DNA from: Gammaproteobacteria bacterium
GTDB taxonomy: Bacteria > Pseudomonadota > Gammaproteobacteria > Enterobacterales > Alteromonadaceae
Length of the DNA stretch: 64,000 bases
Direction of reading: 5' to 3'
Assembly: GCA_018222405.1 (NCBI GenBank)
Contig: JAAFAI010000019.1
Span: 39,778-103,777, forward strand
Each line of letters begins with the position of its first letter. The first letter of the stretch is position 1. Shown one piece after another: positions 52,806-62,305 of this stretch. Below the pieces are notes generated by a model. The model saw only the letters and a program-made list of their open reading frames with translations, was not told where the DNA came from and ran no database searches. The translations under genes were made by a program, and so were the position numbers.

Positions 52806-55800
52806 TTAATCGATATATTCAATGCGGAAATTATCCAGCGTAACCGTTCCGCCACTCTCTGTGCGCAGTTGAATAAAGGAATTCTCACTAGCCACAGGGC
52901 CTTCCACTTCCAGAGTACCGATAGTCAGCTCATTGATCAGAGTAGCATAGAACTTAGAGCTACCACCTAACCAGGATTTACTGCTGCTACTGGTGTTGTT
53001 ATCCACGTAGATCTGAAAGTTGTTATCACCGTCGGGATCGCTCACGCTAACAATATCCACCAGTACCTTGTAAGGTCGGCTCAGGTCAAACACACCACGG
53101 CCGGTCGAGTCGCTGTCGGCGGTGTCGGTTTCAGGCATTGTATCGCCAATCGTGAAGCGCGCGCTGGTGAGGGTAATCTGGCCATCGGCCACCACGATAC
53201 CGCTGCCGCCGCCGGTCACATTATGCAGTGGCATTGAGCTGTCGGCCGGTAGCGACTTATAGGCCGCACTGAAGAACGTATCTTCGTCTGCCGCACTGAA
53301 GTCTTCGCTGTAAGGTAGCGTGACATCGGTGCCTTCATTACTGCCACCACCGTTACCGCCGCCGTTATCATCTTCGATGGGCGGAATATCCAAATCACTC
53401 TGGTCAATCTTGCCCACACCCGCATGGTTGATAACCTTACTCTTCACAATACTGGTTTCATCCAGCGTGTAGGTATACGGCACTTCGTAGCTGCTGGTTG
53501 GTGTGGCATCCGGTCCGGCTACCACGTCACTGCCTGACGGTGTGGTCCAGGTAACGCCGGTACCAAACAGGTTACCCGAGGTATTCCAGTAGCCTATCTC
53601 TGCTGAGTAGAACGATACGATTGGGTTTTGCGTATTTTCAAATACATTATTCTCAATCTGAAGCTCTGCCCCCATACGCGAATTCATACCGGTAGAACTG
53701 ATGTTGTTGTAGTAGTTGTTGTACAGATGTCCATAGCCAAAGCGGAACAGTGGTAAACGCGACTCTATGTTCTCAAAGCGGTTATGGTGGAAGGTAATCA
53801 ACCGGTCTCTGTCATTACTGCTACTTTCATCATCGGTATGGCCATGTAACGATGCTTTCCAATGATCGTGCAGATAGTTATAGGAAATAGTGATGTTCTT
53901 CGCGCCTGATTTGGAGTCAATCAGACCATCATAGAAATCCTTATTCACGTTTAACGTACTGTAGAGCTCGTTATGGTCAATCCAGATATGACTGGTGGTT
54001 GAGCCATCATCATCGCCTTCTATGGAAATTGCATCCTTACCACCGGTTAAGACGTGATGGATCTTAAGGTTCTGGATAATGATATTGTTGGCCCGGCGAA
54101 TCGAAATACCAATGCCGTCAAACTCACCGCGGTCGGCAACACCAATAATGGAAACATTGTCCATATCCTTAATTTCGATGGAGCGACCGCTGCCATCATT
54201 GTTGGCATCGGTAATAACACCATCCACATAAATGGTCACCGGGGTATTGGCGTTGCTGGCTTCTTCAAGCGCAGCGGTTAACTTCGCCCCCGTATCAACC
54301 GTTACCACCATACCACCAGCGCCTCCAGTAATATCGAAGTTATGGCCGGCAAAGCCTTTATCAGTGACTTCTTCGATAATTACCGGCGCATCCAGCGGCT
54401 GAGGCTCCCAGCCAGCACCGTCATTGTAGCCGGCAAAAACGCTGGCACGAGTGCTGTAAGCAGCCACTTCAGATTCTGCCAGAAGGTAACCACCCGACCG
54501 GGCAGACAGATCCAGCGCATTGCCCTGCCTGTCCATACTGCCGTATTCACGCCAGCCGGCATTTGCCGTAGCAGGATCCGGGTTGGGTTGTGGCTGACCA
54601 TTAATGCCGTTATAGGCCCAGCCCACTGCAGCAATATGCTCACCAAAGGTGTTATTAATCAGAGTAATGTTGTCGTAGTAGTTACTGTTACCACCACTAC
54701 GGGCAATATAGGTAGAGCCGGCTTCAACGGTTGTGCCCAACGGCCCCGGGCCATGGGTAAAGTCACTGTTTAAGAACACAAAGCCCGGATCATCGGCATT
54801 TTGTACCCGCGCCTGCAACACATAGCCGCCCGGTGAGGTGGCATCGCTACCGTACTTCGAGTCACCAATAGTGCGGATTTCGCTTTCCTCAAACAAGGCC
54901 GCCGTTGCGTAGCCCCAGATGAAGTCAACGTTACCGGCCACCAGCGTATTGTAGAACCAGCTGTAGCCCTTCAGCAGCAGCGTATCCTGCTCACTGATAA
55001 AGTTCATGTTGTTGGCAATCAGGCGATGACTGCTGTTGAAATAAATCGTTTCAGCCTGATTCGAGTCTACGTTATTGCGGGTATGGCTGTTCTTCAGGGT
55101 AAAGTTATTTAGCACCAGATTATCGGCACTTTCTACCAGGAACACGCTACGGCCACCGTTTGGTGTGCCAGTTCCCGGCGCTTCGCTGCCGCCGGTGCCA
55201 CCGTTAAAGGACTCGTAGTTATCGTAGTAAATAACCGTATTGTCGCGATCCTCGCCTTCAATAGTCAGGTTGTTCTTACTACGCACGTACAACAGCTCAT
55301 TGTACATACCCGACTTAACGGTAATGGTTGCTGCGGTGTCTTTGGCAACATTTTCCATTACGTAGTTAAGTGCGCCCTGTACTGTTCTGAAATCTGCCAG
55401 TCCGTCATCATCTACGGTCACCTCACTGCCCGATGGCCCTATTTCCTGGGTGGTAAACTGCCAGCCGGCCGTTTTACCCATGCCGGTAAAATCACTGCCG
55501 TTGAGCTGGGTACCGGTAACCACACCTTCACCAATGGCCACATAATAGGTTTTATCGTAATCCAGCGCGTTGGTGTGCGGTACGATAGTCAGGGTATTAC
55601 CGTCGACTATGAAGGGACGGTAATTTACCCGGCGCAGGCGATCCTGTCCGGCGTAGCCCAGCGCGTCAATATCGCCGCCCAGGGTAATTACATCAGCCAC
55701 CGTATCGTCGGCCGCATCATAGATCCGCACTTCGCCAACCTCAGCCAGCACTGGTGCACTATCAAAAGTAATCGACAAGCGGCCGTCCACATAGGCATTG

Positions 55801-58800
55801 GTCGCTGCAATCGCAGGGGAAGTTCTGCCAGTCAGATCGCCGTAATCACCGGTTGGCATTACAAAGCCTTCGGTCACTAATACCTCAACACTGCGCACCA
55901 GAGTAGGATCGGAACCTGACGTAAAGGTTACCGTGGCACTCCCTGCCGCTGCAGGTGTAAGGGTGACGTTAGGTCCGTCAATAGCCACGCTCACCACGCT
56001 CTCATCTGACGATGTGGCCGTGAAGGTATCATCGGTAATGCCGTCATTCTGCACGGCGGTGACATACACGATCAGCGGGTCAGTTGTGGTAGTAGCGTTC
56101 CATTCCGTGTCTTTATAGTCCAGAGTAAGTTGCACCGGCTTCACGCTCGGATCGCCTACCTTGAAATCGTCCATTTCAAAGGAACGGTTATTGGTGAACA
56201 TGCCAATCAGTCCTTTGGCCGTAAAGGTTGTATCACTGATTGACCCCATTTCCTCGCCGTCCAGGTAAACTGTCAGGGTGTCGCCCACCAGATCGAAACG
56301 TACGCGGTACCATACGCCGTCGGTGCCATCTTTTTCGCCCAGTAATAAGGGCGTACTGGCCTGAACCGGACGATTAATTGAACCGTCGGTGCTGACGGCA
56401 ATTTCCACCCGGGTACTGCTTGATGAGTTCTGCAGATTTAAACCGCCGCCGTACCAGTTACCCGCACTGTCGTAGCGCGCGGTAAAGTACAGCTGTTTAT
56501 TGGCAGTAGTGCTGTTTTGACGCGGACGAATGCGGGCTTCCACAAAGTAATCGGCCGTATCCGGAATTTGCGCCATGGCTTCATCGGTCAGTTGAATGAT
56601 TTCACCACCGGCTCCACCGGCGGTATAGCGCAGCATGTCGTTACCGGTATCGCTGGTATAAATATCAAAGCTGCCAATAGCCCCTTCGGTATTATCCGGC
56701 TGCGCCAGCAGATCCCAGTTATCGGTGTTACCACTGCTGAAGTCATCACAGAAGTACAGGCTTGGATCATCTTCGCAGGAAAACATGCTGGCATCTTCTA
56801 TGTACTCAATGCGCAGGTTGTTAATCACCACGGTACCACCACTTTCAGTGCGCAGTTGCAGGAAGGAATTTTCCGATGCCACCAAACCTTCTACTTCCAG
56901 CGTGGTGCCGGGCTCCAGGGTGTTAATCAGCTCACTATAAAAACGTGAATCACCACCATGCACCGATTTACTGCTGCTACTGGTGTTGTTATCCACATAA
57001 ATCTGGAACTTGTTATTACCCTCGGTATCGCTCACCGATACAATATCCATCACCACTTTATACGGGCGGCTTAAATCCAGCACACCGGTGAAAATCGTGT
57101 CATCGGCAGTAGTTTCTGTATCCGGAACAGAATTACCAATGGTGAAGCGGCCTGAATCGATTTGCAGGCCATCACTCACTACCATTACGGTACCGCCGGT
57201 ACGATAGTAAAGTGGCAGGGTTTCACCAGTACTGTTAACCAGGCTGGCAAAAGCATCAGAGAAGATATCCTCTGTTACACCAATGAAATTGTAGCTGAGC
57301 GGCAGGTCCACCTGCGGGATCTCAGGCTGCTCAGGCACTTCGGGCTCTTCTGGTTGTTCCGGCTCTTCTGGCACTTCCGGTGCATCCACTGCATCGGCCA
57401 CCGTTTCGATGGTCAGGTTATCAATGGTGATATTGCCCGAACTGTCGGTGCGTAGCTGGAAGAATGAGTTAGTAATAGCCGCATCTAAGATACGCGCATC
57501 GGGGTCATCTACCGGCAATCCCGTGACATCGGTGCCAGGCTCATAAGTGTAGGTAAAGCGCTGACCAACCGGAAAGTTTTCTTCATTGATGCTCATACCA
57601 ATAAACTTACTGGCGCCGCCGTGTACAGAGTTCCCCTGACTGGTGGTGTTGTTATCCACGTATATATTCAGGCTGCCGGCACTGGTATGGGAAATCACAT
57701 CAAAGCTAATGGTAAAGCCTTCGCTGATATTAAAAATACCGGTCCCCACCGTATCTGATGAGGTCGTTTCAACACCTGGCGTAGTGTTACCGATGGTAAA
57801 GCGCGCGCCAGACAAATTAAGCTGGCCCAGCTCCGGATCGATGACCGGACTGCCACCAGTTTTAAAGTACATAGCGCTGCTGTTCGGGTCTTCGGTTAAA
57901 CGCTTGTAACCCGATGAGAAGAAAGTGGTAATGTCGGTATCAAAGCTTTCCGCCAGAGCGGGCTCGACATTAGACGCTTGCTCTTCTAATGCAATCAGTT
58001 CCAGATCGGCCTGCTCCTCAGTGAGAACCAACAGGTTATCCTGCGAGTCCTCGCCGGCATCACAGGCCCGCACTAAACTGGCTACTGCCTGGGTAGGATC
58101 ATCAAACCAGCATAAACTGTATACCTGATTAACCGTATTGTACGAGCGGGAAACCAGGTAATGAGTACTGGTGTCGGTGGTCAGAACCAGCGCCCGGCGA
58201 CCAAAGGCAAAGCCATAAGTACCGGTTGTGGTATCCTCGCCTTCTGTGTAGCTGAACGAACCTGTCAGGCCGCCTGCATCGTCCGGCGTAAACGTAACTG
58301 CCGACTTCACCGCAGTACTGCCCTGAATATAGGTGTTGTACAAGGTTCCGGTTATCAGCTCAACGTTGATGGCATTGGTCAGCAGGGTGCCGTACTCGGT
58401 TTCGAGATAGTTAACAAAATGCGCTACCGCATCATCATAATCTGTTAATGTGGTGCTGCCACCCGCAGTGGCCAGCCATGGCTCTACATCGGCAGCAAAG
58501 GCATCGCTGTCCTGGGCAAAAAATGACTCAACAGTTTCGCCTTCCTCAAGCAACATCTGCGCAGCGGCTGCAGCATTGGCAGAAATGCTGATACCGTTAC
58601 TGGGATCGGCATCGGTATCCAGCGCCTGCAACAATCGCAGGGTATTGACTACTGCCGGGTTAAATGGGTTATCCGTCTGAAACAGCGCCAGCGGCGTTAA
58701 CAAACTGGATGCCGGCACGGTGGGAAACGTAAAGTCACCGATTGAAAATGTTATCTGATCACCACGAAAGTAAGAAAATTCACCATTTTCATTGGTGGTG

Positions 58801-58973
58801 CCGTCGGGGAAAGACTCTGAGCTGTAACTTAAGCCCCCTACCGGGGCGTCAACAAACTGACCGGTCAGCGCGGGCGCCGGTTCTTCCTTTACATTAATGG
58901 TTTGTTCAAATCCGCAACCGGTTACCAATACGGCGCTACCCACCAGAGCAGCAATGCGATTGAGCTTTTTCAT
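52806..58973 (-). CDS. Giant lipoprotein with pectin methylesterase (CE8) and pectate lyase (PL1) domains
   Basis: A 2055-aa lipoprotein (lipobox VTGC, Cys20). Approximate order: unrecognised N-terminal domain (30-330); module A (345-530); a Pro/Glu linker; module B (570-730); a LamG-like domain (735-945); two Ig-like domains (945-1178); CE8 (1185-1520), with EQDTLLL and GNVDFIWG supplying the two catalytic Asp near 1330 and 1350 and Arg in LQARVQ; PL1 (1540-1800), with WIDHNEL, DGLIDSKSGAKN and RLPLFRFGYGHLYNN; a Gly/Asn linker; module C (1885-2055). Modules A-C are related to each other, B and C strongly. De-esterification and lyase cutting on one surface-anchored chain would be a processive pair. 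GGGAGGG precedes the ATG at 58973; a GTG two codons earlier is less likely. Confidence 0.9.
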   Translation of the reverse strand: MKKLNRIAALVGSAVLVTGCGFEQTINVKEEPAPALTGQFVDAPVGGLSYSSESFPDGTTNENGEFSYFRGDQITFSIGDFTFPTVPASSLLTPLALFQTDNPFNPAVVNTLRLLQALDTDADPSNGISISANAAAAAQMLLEEGETVESFFAQDSDAFAADVEPWLATAGGSTTLTDYDDAVAHFVNYLETEYGTLLTNAINVELITGTLYNTYIQGSTAVKSAVTFTPDDAGGLTGSFSYTEGEDTTTGTYGFAFGRRALVLTTDTSTHYLVSRSYNTVNQVYSLCWFDDPTQAVASLVRACDAGEDSQDNLLVLTEEQADLELIALEEQASNVEPALAESFDTDITTFFSSGYKRLTEDPNSSAMYFKTGGSPVIDPELGQLNLSGARFTIGNTTPGVETTSSDTVGTGIFNISEGFTISFDVISHTSAGSLNIYVDNNTTSQGNSVHGGASKFIGMSINEENFPVGQRFTYTYEPGTDVTGLPVDDPDARILDAAITNSFFQLRTDSSGNITIDNLTIETVADAVDAPEVPEEPEQPEEPEVPEQPEIPQVDLPLSYNFIGVTEDIFSDAFASLVNSTGETLPLYYRTGGTVMVVSDGLQIDSGRFTIGNSVPDTETTADDTIFTGVLDLSRPYKVVMDIVSVSDTEGNNKFQIYVDNNTSSSSKSVHGGDSRFYSELINTLEPGTTLEVEGLVASENSFLQLRTESGGTVVINNLRIEYIEDASMFSCEDDPSLYFCDDFSSGNTDNWDLLAQPDNTEGAIGSFDIYTSDTGNDMLRYTAGGAGGEIIQLTDEAMAQIPDTADYFVEARIRPRQNSTTANKQLYFTARYDSAGNWYGGGLNLQNSSSSTRVEIAVSTDGSINRPVQASTPLLLGEKDGTDGVWYRVRFDLVGDTLTVYLDGEEMGSISDTTFTAKGLIGMFTNNRSFEMDDFKVGDPSVKPVQLTLDYKDTEWNATTTTDPLIVYVTAVQNDGITDDTFTATSSDESVVSVAIDGPNVTLTPAAAGSATVTFTSGSDPTLVRSVEVLVTEGFVMPTGDYGDLTGRTSPAIAATNAYVDGRLSITFDSAPVLAEVGEVRIYDAADDTVADVITLGGDIDALGYAGQDRLRRVNYRPFIVDGNTLTIVPHTNALDYDKTYYVAIGEGVVTGTQLNGSDFTGMGKTAGWQFTTQEIGPSGSEVTVDDDGLADFRTVQGALNYVMENVAKDTAATITVKSGMYNELLYVRSKNNLTIEGEDRDNTVIYYDNYESFNGGTGGSEAPGTGTPNGGRSVFLVESADNLVLNNFTLKNSHTRNNVDSNQAETIYFNSSHRLIANNMNFISEQDTLLLKGYSWFYNTLVAGNVDFIWGYATAALFEESEIRTIGDSKYGSDATSPGGYVLQARVQNADDPGFVFLNSDFTHGPGPLGTTVEAGSTYIARSGGNSNYYDNITLINNTFGEHIAAVGWAYNGINGQPQPNPDPATANAGWREYGSMDRQGNALDLSARSGGYLLAESEVAAYSTRASVFAGYNDGAGWEPQPLDAPVIIEEVTDKGFAGHNFDITGGAGGMVVTVDTGAKLTAALEEASNANTPVTIYVDGVITDANNDGSGRSIEIKDMDNVSIIGVADRGEFDGIGISIRRANNIIIQNLKIHHVLTGGKDAISIEGDDDGSTTSHIWIDHNELYSTLNVNKDFYDGLIDSKSGAKNITISYNYLHDHWKASLHGHTDDESSSNDRDRLITFHHNRFENIESRLPLFRFGYGHLYNNYYNNISSTGMNSRMGAELQIENNVFENTQNPIVSFYSAEIGYWNTSGNLFGTGVTWTTPSGSDVVAGPDATPTSSYEVPYTYTLDETSIVKSKVINHAGVGKIDQSDLDIPPIEDDNGGGNGGGSNEGTDVTLPYSEDFSAADEDTFFSAAYKSLPADSSMPLHNVTGGGSGIVVADGQITLTSARFTIGDTMPETDTADSDSTGRGVFDLSRPYKVLVDIVSVSDPDGDNNFQIYVDNNTSSSSKSWLGGSSKFYATLINELTIGTLEVEGPVASENSFIQLRTESGGTVTLDNFRIEYID

Positions 58974-59091
58974 ATTCACCCTCCCAGGATGATAGTGCGG
59001 GAGTGCGGCCTGGCGGCACCAAAGCAGTGTCCGCCCCTGACGCCACGTTCCCGTTTCAATTAACTGTGCAGAGGCAAAGCCTCGTTATCGT

Positions 59092-62058
59092 TTAATAGAA
59101 CTTGATCGTGGCACCTAACTGATAGGTCTGGCCGTACACTTCTTTTTGATACAGGATGTTGCCACCGCTGTACTCATTACCTTTAAAGAAGCGTAAGTCT
59201 TCCTGTGAGGTCAGATTAAGCGCATCAAAATACAACTGAATGTTTTCGGTCAGATCGTATTTAAATTTGGCATCCACACTGGTGTAGCCGGCCTGATACT
59301 GATCGCCCCAGATTTTACAGCCCTTCACATCATCCAGTTGTGCTGACACCGGACATGAGCCGATTTGCTCGAGAATTTCCGAGCGGTAATTGGTGATTAA
59401 CCGCGCAGAAAAGACTTCGTTTTCCCAGCCAACGGTGAGGTTAAAGGTTTGGTCGGCCTGGTCTGGCAGCGGCATGCTCCCCTGACGCACGGTGTCATCG
59501 AGTCTGGCGTCACTGTTAAGGAACGTGGCATTGGACTGAATAAACAAGCCATTTTCAAAGTACTGGTTATAGCTCAGCTCAACGCCGTATACCTTGGCTT
59601 TATCACCGTTTAAGGTGATATTGATTTCTTCCATAAACAGGTCCTGAGGAATAACAAATTCCGTGACCTGATTAACCGGTAGCCGCACAGGCAGATCGGC
59701 GATAGACATGCCGATACCGTTGACCTCAATGATGAAGTTTTCAATATCCTTGTAGAACAGGCCGACTTCCATGAACAAATCTTCGCTGGCATACCAGCTT
59801 AATGACGCATCATAGTTTATCGATGTCATGGCCGTCAGGTTGGGGTTACCCACATCCAGGGTATTGTCGGAAGCGAGAATATAATCCTGCAACTGACGAA
59901 TGCTGGCGCCGCCCTGAGAGTCGTCACAGTTATCGGTACCGGGCGGGCACAGTTCTATGTCACTGTCGAAGGTCGCATACGCACGGGCCTGACTAAATGA
60001 CGGGCGGGTGAAACTGCTCCAGATAGCACCGCGCACCAGAATGTTCTCGGTGGGTTCGTAACGCAGGTGTACACTGGGAAAAAACTCGCTGTATTTAATC
60101 GAAGCTTCAGGTAATGGAATAGCGATGTCTAACGAACCATTGCCGGCTCCATTAAACTCAAAATCATCATTCTCCAGCGACATAAACCCGGTGGACGCAA
60201 ACTCTGTCTCTACCCAGCGCACACCGGTAATGATGGTGGCGTCCATGCCTAGTGGGAACTCTGTCATGGCGTACAGCGCTTTGGTGTCTTCATCGATGGC
60301 GTAGTCACCCTTAGTGCTTTCAATCGATTCTTCACCATTAGTGGCTGACTCTACGGTTTGACGTGTTACGTCAACAATTGCATCAACGATGGCGGCACTT
60401 TCAAAGGGGTACTGGAAGTCGCTGCCCGCTGGTACCGCGCTTGGATAGTCAGCAAGACTGGAATTCACCGCATCAATACATGCCTGGTCGTCGTTACAAT
60501 CCGCTGGCGACGGGTCAAAACTCCAGCGGTTCTTATCCCGGGCGTAATAACGAGTGGTAAACAACCCGCCCACTTTCACGTAATTTATGTATTCGTTATA
60601 CACATCCTTACGCAGATTCACCTGCCAGCTTTCCAGATCATCAATTCGCAAACCGCCTTCCAGAAACAGGTTGTCGAACTCCCAGTTATTTAAGTCGCTG
60701 GCATCACCGCGCGCAGCATTGCCAAACATGCCCTCGGAATAAGGTAAACCAGCGAAAGCAGCGGCCTCTTCAGGACTCATGACCCGCGCATTGATGTTAC
60801 GGCGTCCCCCCTGCCCATAAACGATAAGGTCACGTTCGCGAAATTGTACCCGGCGGTCACCCCGGGAGTCTTCTTCAGACTTTGATTTTGCGTATTCGTA
60901 ATCCAGGATCCAGGTGTCATTAAAGGTATTCCTGCCACCCAGGCTAAACGTTGTGGTTTCGTTGGTACTTTCCTGGATGAAGTGCTGATTAAACACATCA
61001 ATATCGGACAGAATAAACTCTTTGGTATCGCCGTTTACAAACAGGATCTCTTCGTTACCAAAAGAACCTGCATCCTGAAAATCGTAGAACTCACGCAGCG
61101 CAAAATCGCCGTCTTCATATTTGGTGTAGGTACCTTTGGCATAATAATAAGCGTTTTCTGATGGCTGATATTCTACGTTTAATGCGCCCGCAGTGCGGGT
61201 ACGATCAGCAATCTCACGACGATATTCCAGCTGCGCTGGTCCCAGAATTTCAGGGCCCAGATTGCCGGCAGCAATGTCTTCATCGCTCACACCGAAGTCG
61301 GCCTGATAAAATTTCATTTCGTTGGAGCTGTGATGGCGGGTTTCGTCAACCAGGGTTTCGCGGTCTTCATAGGACAGAGCAAAGCCCAGCCCTATGGTGT
61401 TATCAAATAACAGCTGAGTGCCGTTTAAACTGAATCGCGGTGAATGGGCTTCACGCAACTCATTATAAGCATCCTGCACTTTCAGGTTAAGGGTGCTCTT
61501 ACCTCGGTCAAAGGCTGAAATGGCTTTAACGTTTACGGTCCCGCCAATGGAATTCAGGTTTTGATCCGGGGTCAGTGATTTTAATACCTCAATGGTTCCC
61601 AACAAATCAGCGGGTATAGCGTCAAGACCAACTGCGCGGTCTTCACCAGCCCCGGCCATTTCCGCTCCATTCATATTCACTGTGACAAAGCTTGGGCCAA
61701 GACCACGTACGGCCACAAATTTACCTTCGCCCTCACTACGTTGAAGGGTTACGCCGGGTAATCTGCGCAATGATTCCGCCACGTTCTGGTCAACAAAGTT
61801 GCCCAGCTCGTCAGTAGAGATGACGGAGCTGAAGCCATCTTTCATACGTTCCAGATCCCGCGCTTTCAGGTCAGCGGTTTTCACCCCTTTGACTTGAATA
61901 ATTTCAAGATCCTGTTGTTCGGTACTGGCTGCTTGTGCTGTTTCTGTGGAAGCTGGTTGGGCGTCAGCGGCTTTATTTTGTTGTTCTGCTTGCTGAGCAT
62001 AAACGGGCAAACTTAACGCCAGACAGGCCATTACCGCGTTTAGTCGAAATGTTCTCAT
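59092..62058 (-). CDS. TonB-dependent receptor, probable pectin-oligosaccharide importer
   Basis: A 988-aa outer-membrane receptor with a signal peptide ending VYAQQ. A Gln/Ala-rich linker is followed by a TonB-box-like stretch (EIIQVKGVKTA), a plug (about 70-190, VAESLRRLPGVTLQRSEGEGK and GLDAIPADLLGTIEVLKS) and a large barrel ending in GATIKFY, with terminal Tyr. The type is that of Caulobacter/Alteromonas carbohydrate receptors. Between the giant pectinase and a pectate lyase, pectin fragments are the likely cargo. ATG at 62058 with GGAG 8 nt upstream. A palindrome shared with the lyase gene lies 95-108 bp upstream. Confidence 0.88.
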   Translation of the reverse strand: MRTFRLNAVMACLALSLPVYAQQAEQQNKAADAQPASTETAQAASTEQQDLEIIQVKGVKTADLKARDLERMKDGFSSVISTDELGNFVDQNVAESLRRLPGVTLQRSEGEGKFVAVRGLGPSFVTVNMNGAEMAGAGEDRAVGLDAIPADLLGTIEVLKSLTPDQNLNSIGGTVNVKAISAFDRGKSTLNLKVQDAYNELREAHSPRFSLNGTQLLFDNTIGLGFALSYEDRETLVDETRHHSSNEMKFYQADFGVSDEDIAAGNLGPEILGPAQLEYRREIADRTRTAGALNVEYQPSENAYYYAKGTYTKYEDGDFALREFYDFQDAGSFGNEEILFVNGDTKEFILSDIDVFNQHFIQESTNETTTFSLGGRNTFNDTWILDYEYAKSKSEEDSRGDRRVQFRERDLIVYGQGGRRNINARVMSPEEAAAFAGLPYSEGMFGNAARGDASDLNNWEFDNLFLEGGLRIDDLESWQVNLRKDVYNEYINYVKVGGLFTTRYYARDKNRWSFDPSPADCNDDQACIDAVNSSLADYPSAVPAGSDFQYPFESAAIVDAIVDVTRQTVESATNGEESIESTKGDYAIDEDTKALYAMTEFPLGMDATIITGVRWVETEFASTGFMSLENDDFEFNGAGNGSLDIAIPLPEASIKYSEFFPSVHLRYEPTENILVRGAIWSSFTRPSFSQARAYATFDSDIELCPPGTDNCDDSQGGASIRQLQDYILASDNTLDVGNPNLTAMTSINYDASLSWYASEDLFMEVGLFYKDIENFIIEVNGIGMSIADLPVRLPVNQVTEFVIPQDLFMEEINITLNGDKAKVYGVELSYNQYFENGLFIQSNATFLNSDARLDDTVRQGSMPLPDQADQTFNLTVGWENEVFSARLITNYRSEILEQIGSCPVSAQLDDVKGCKIWGDQYQAGYTSVDAKFKYDLTENIQLYFDALNLTSQEDLRFFKGNEYSGGNILYQKEVYGQTYQLGATIKFY

Positions 62059-62152
62059 GTTCTTTCTCCAGACACGATGGGTAAGTCGTGTAAACGAGTG
62101 CGATATAATTTTCGTCAATGACACGTAAAATAGGCATAACACACCAAACCAG

Positions 62153-62166
62153 TGCCACCGGTGGCA
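62153..62166. promoter_or_regulatory. LacI-type operator candidate upstream of the pectin TonB receptor
   Basis: TGCCACCGGTGGCA is a perfect 14-bp palindrome with a CG-type centre typical of LacI-family sites. The lyase gene has the same sequence with one change. Confidence 0.65.
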
Positions 62167-62305
62167 ATATAGCACCAAAAAAAACATGTAATCAACATTT
62201 TATTAACATAGGATTAAAACTTTTTTGGCGAGTATGAATTTTAAGTGAGTGACTAAGAGGCACTGTTTAACAGCACCTCTGCAAAGAAGAAGGGACGACT
62301 TACCG

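Noticed and set aside
62256..62280. A terminator after the pectate lyase gene
   Set aside because: The hairpin has two mismatches and no T-run.
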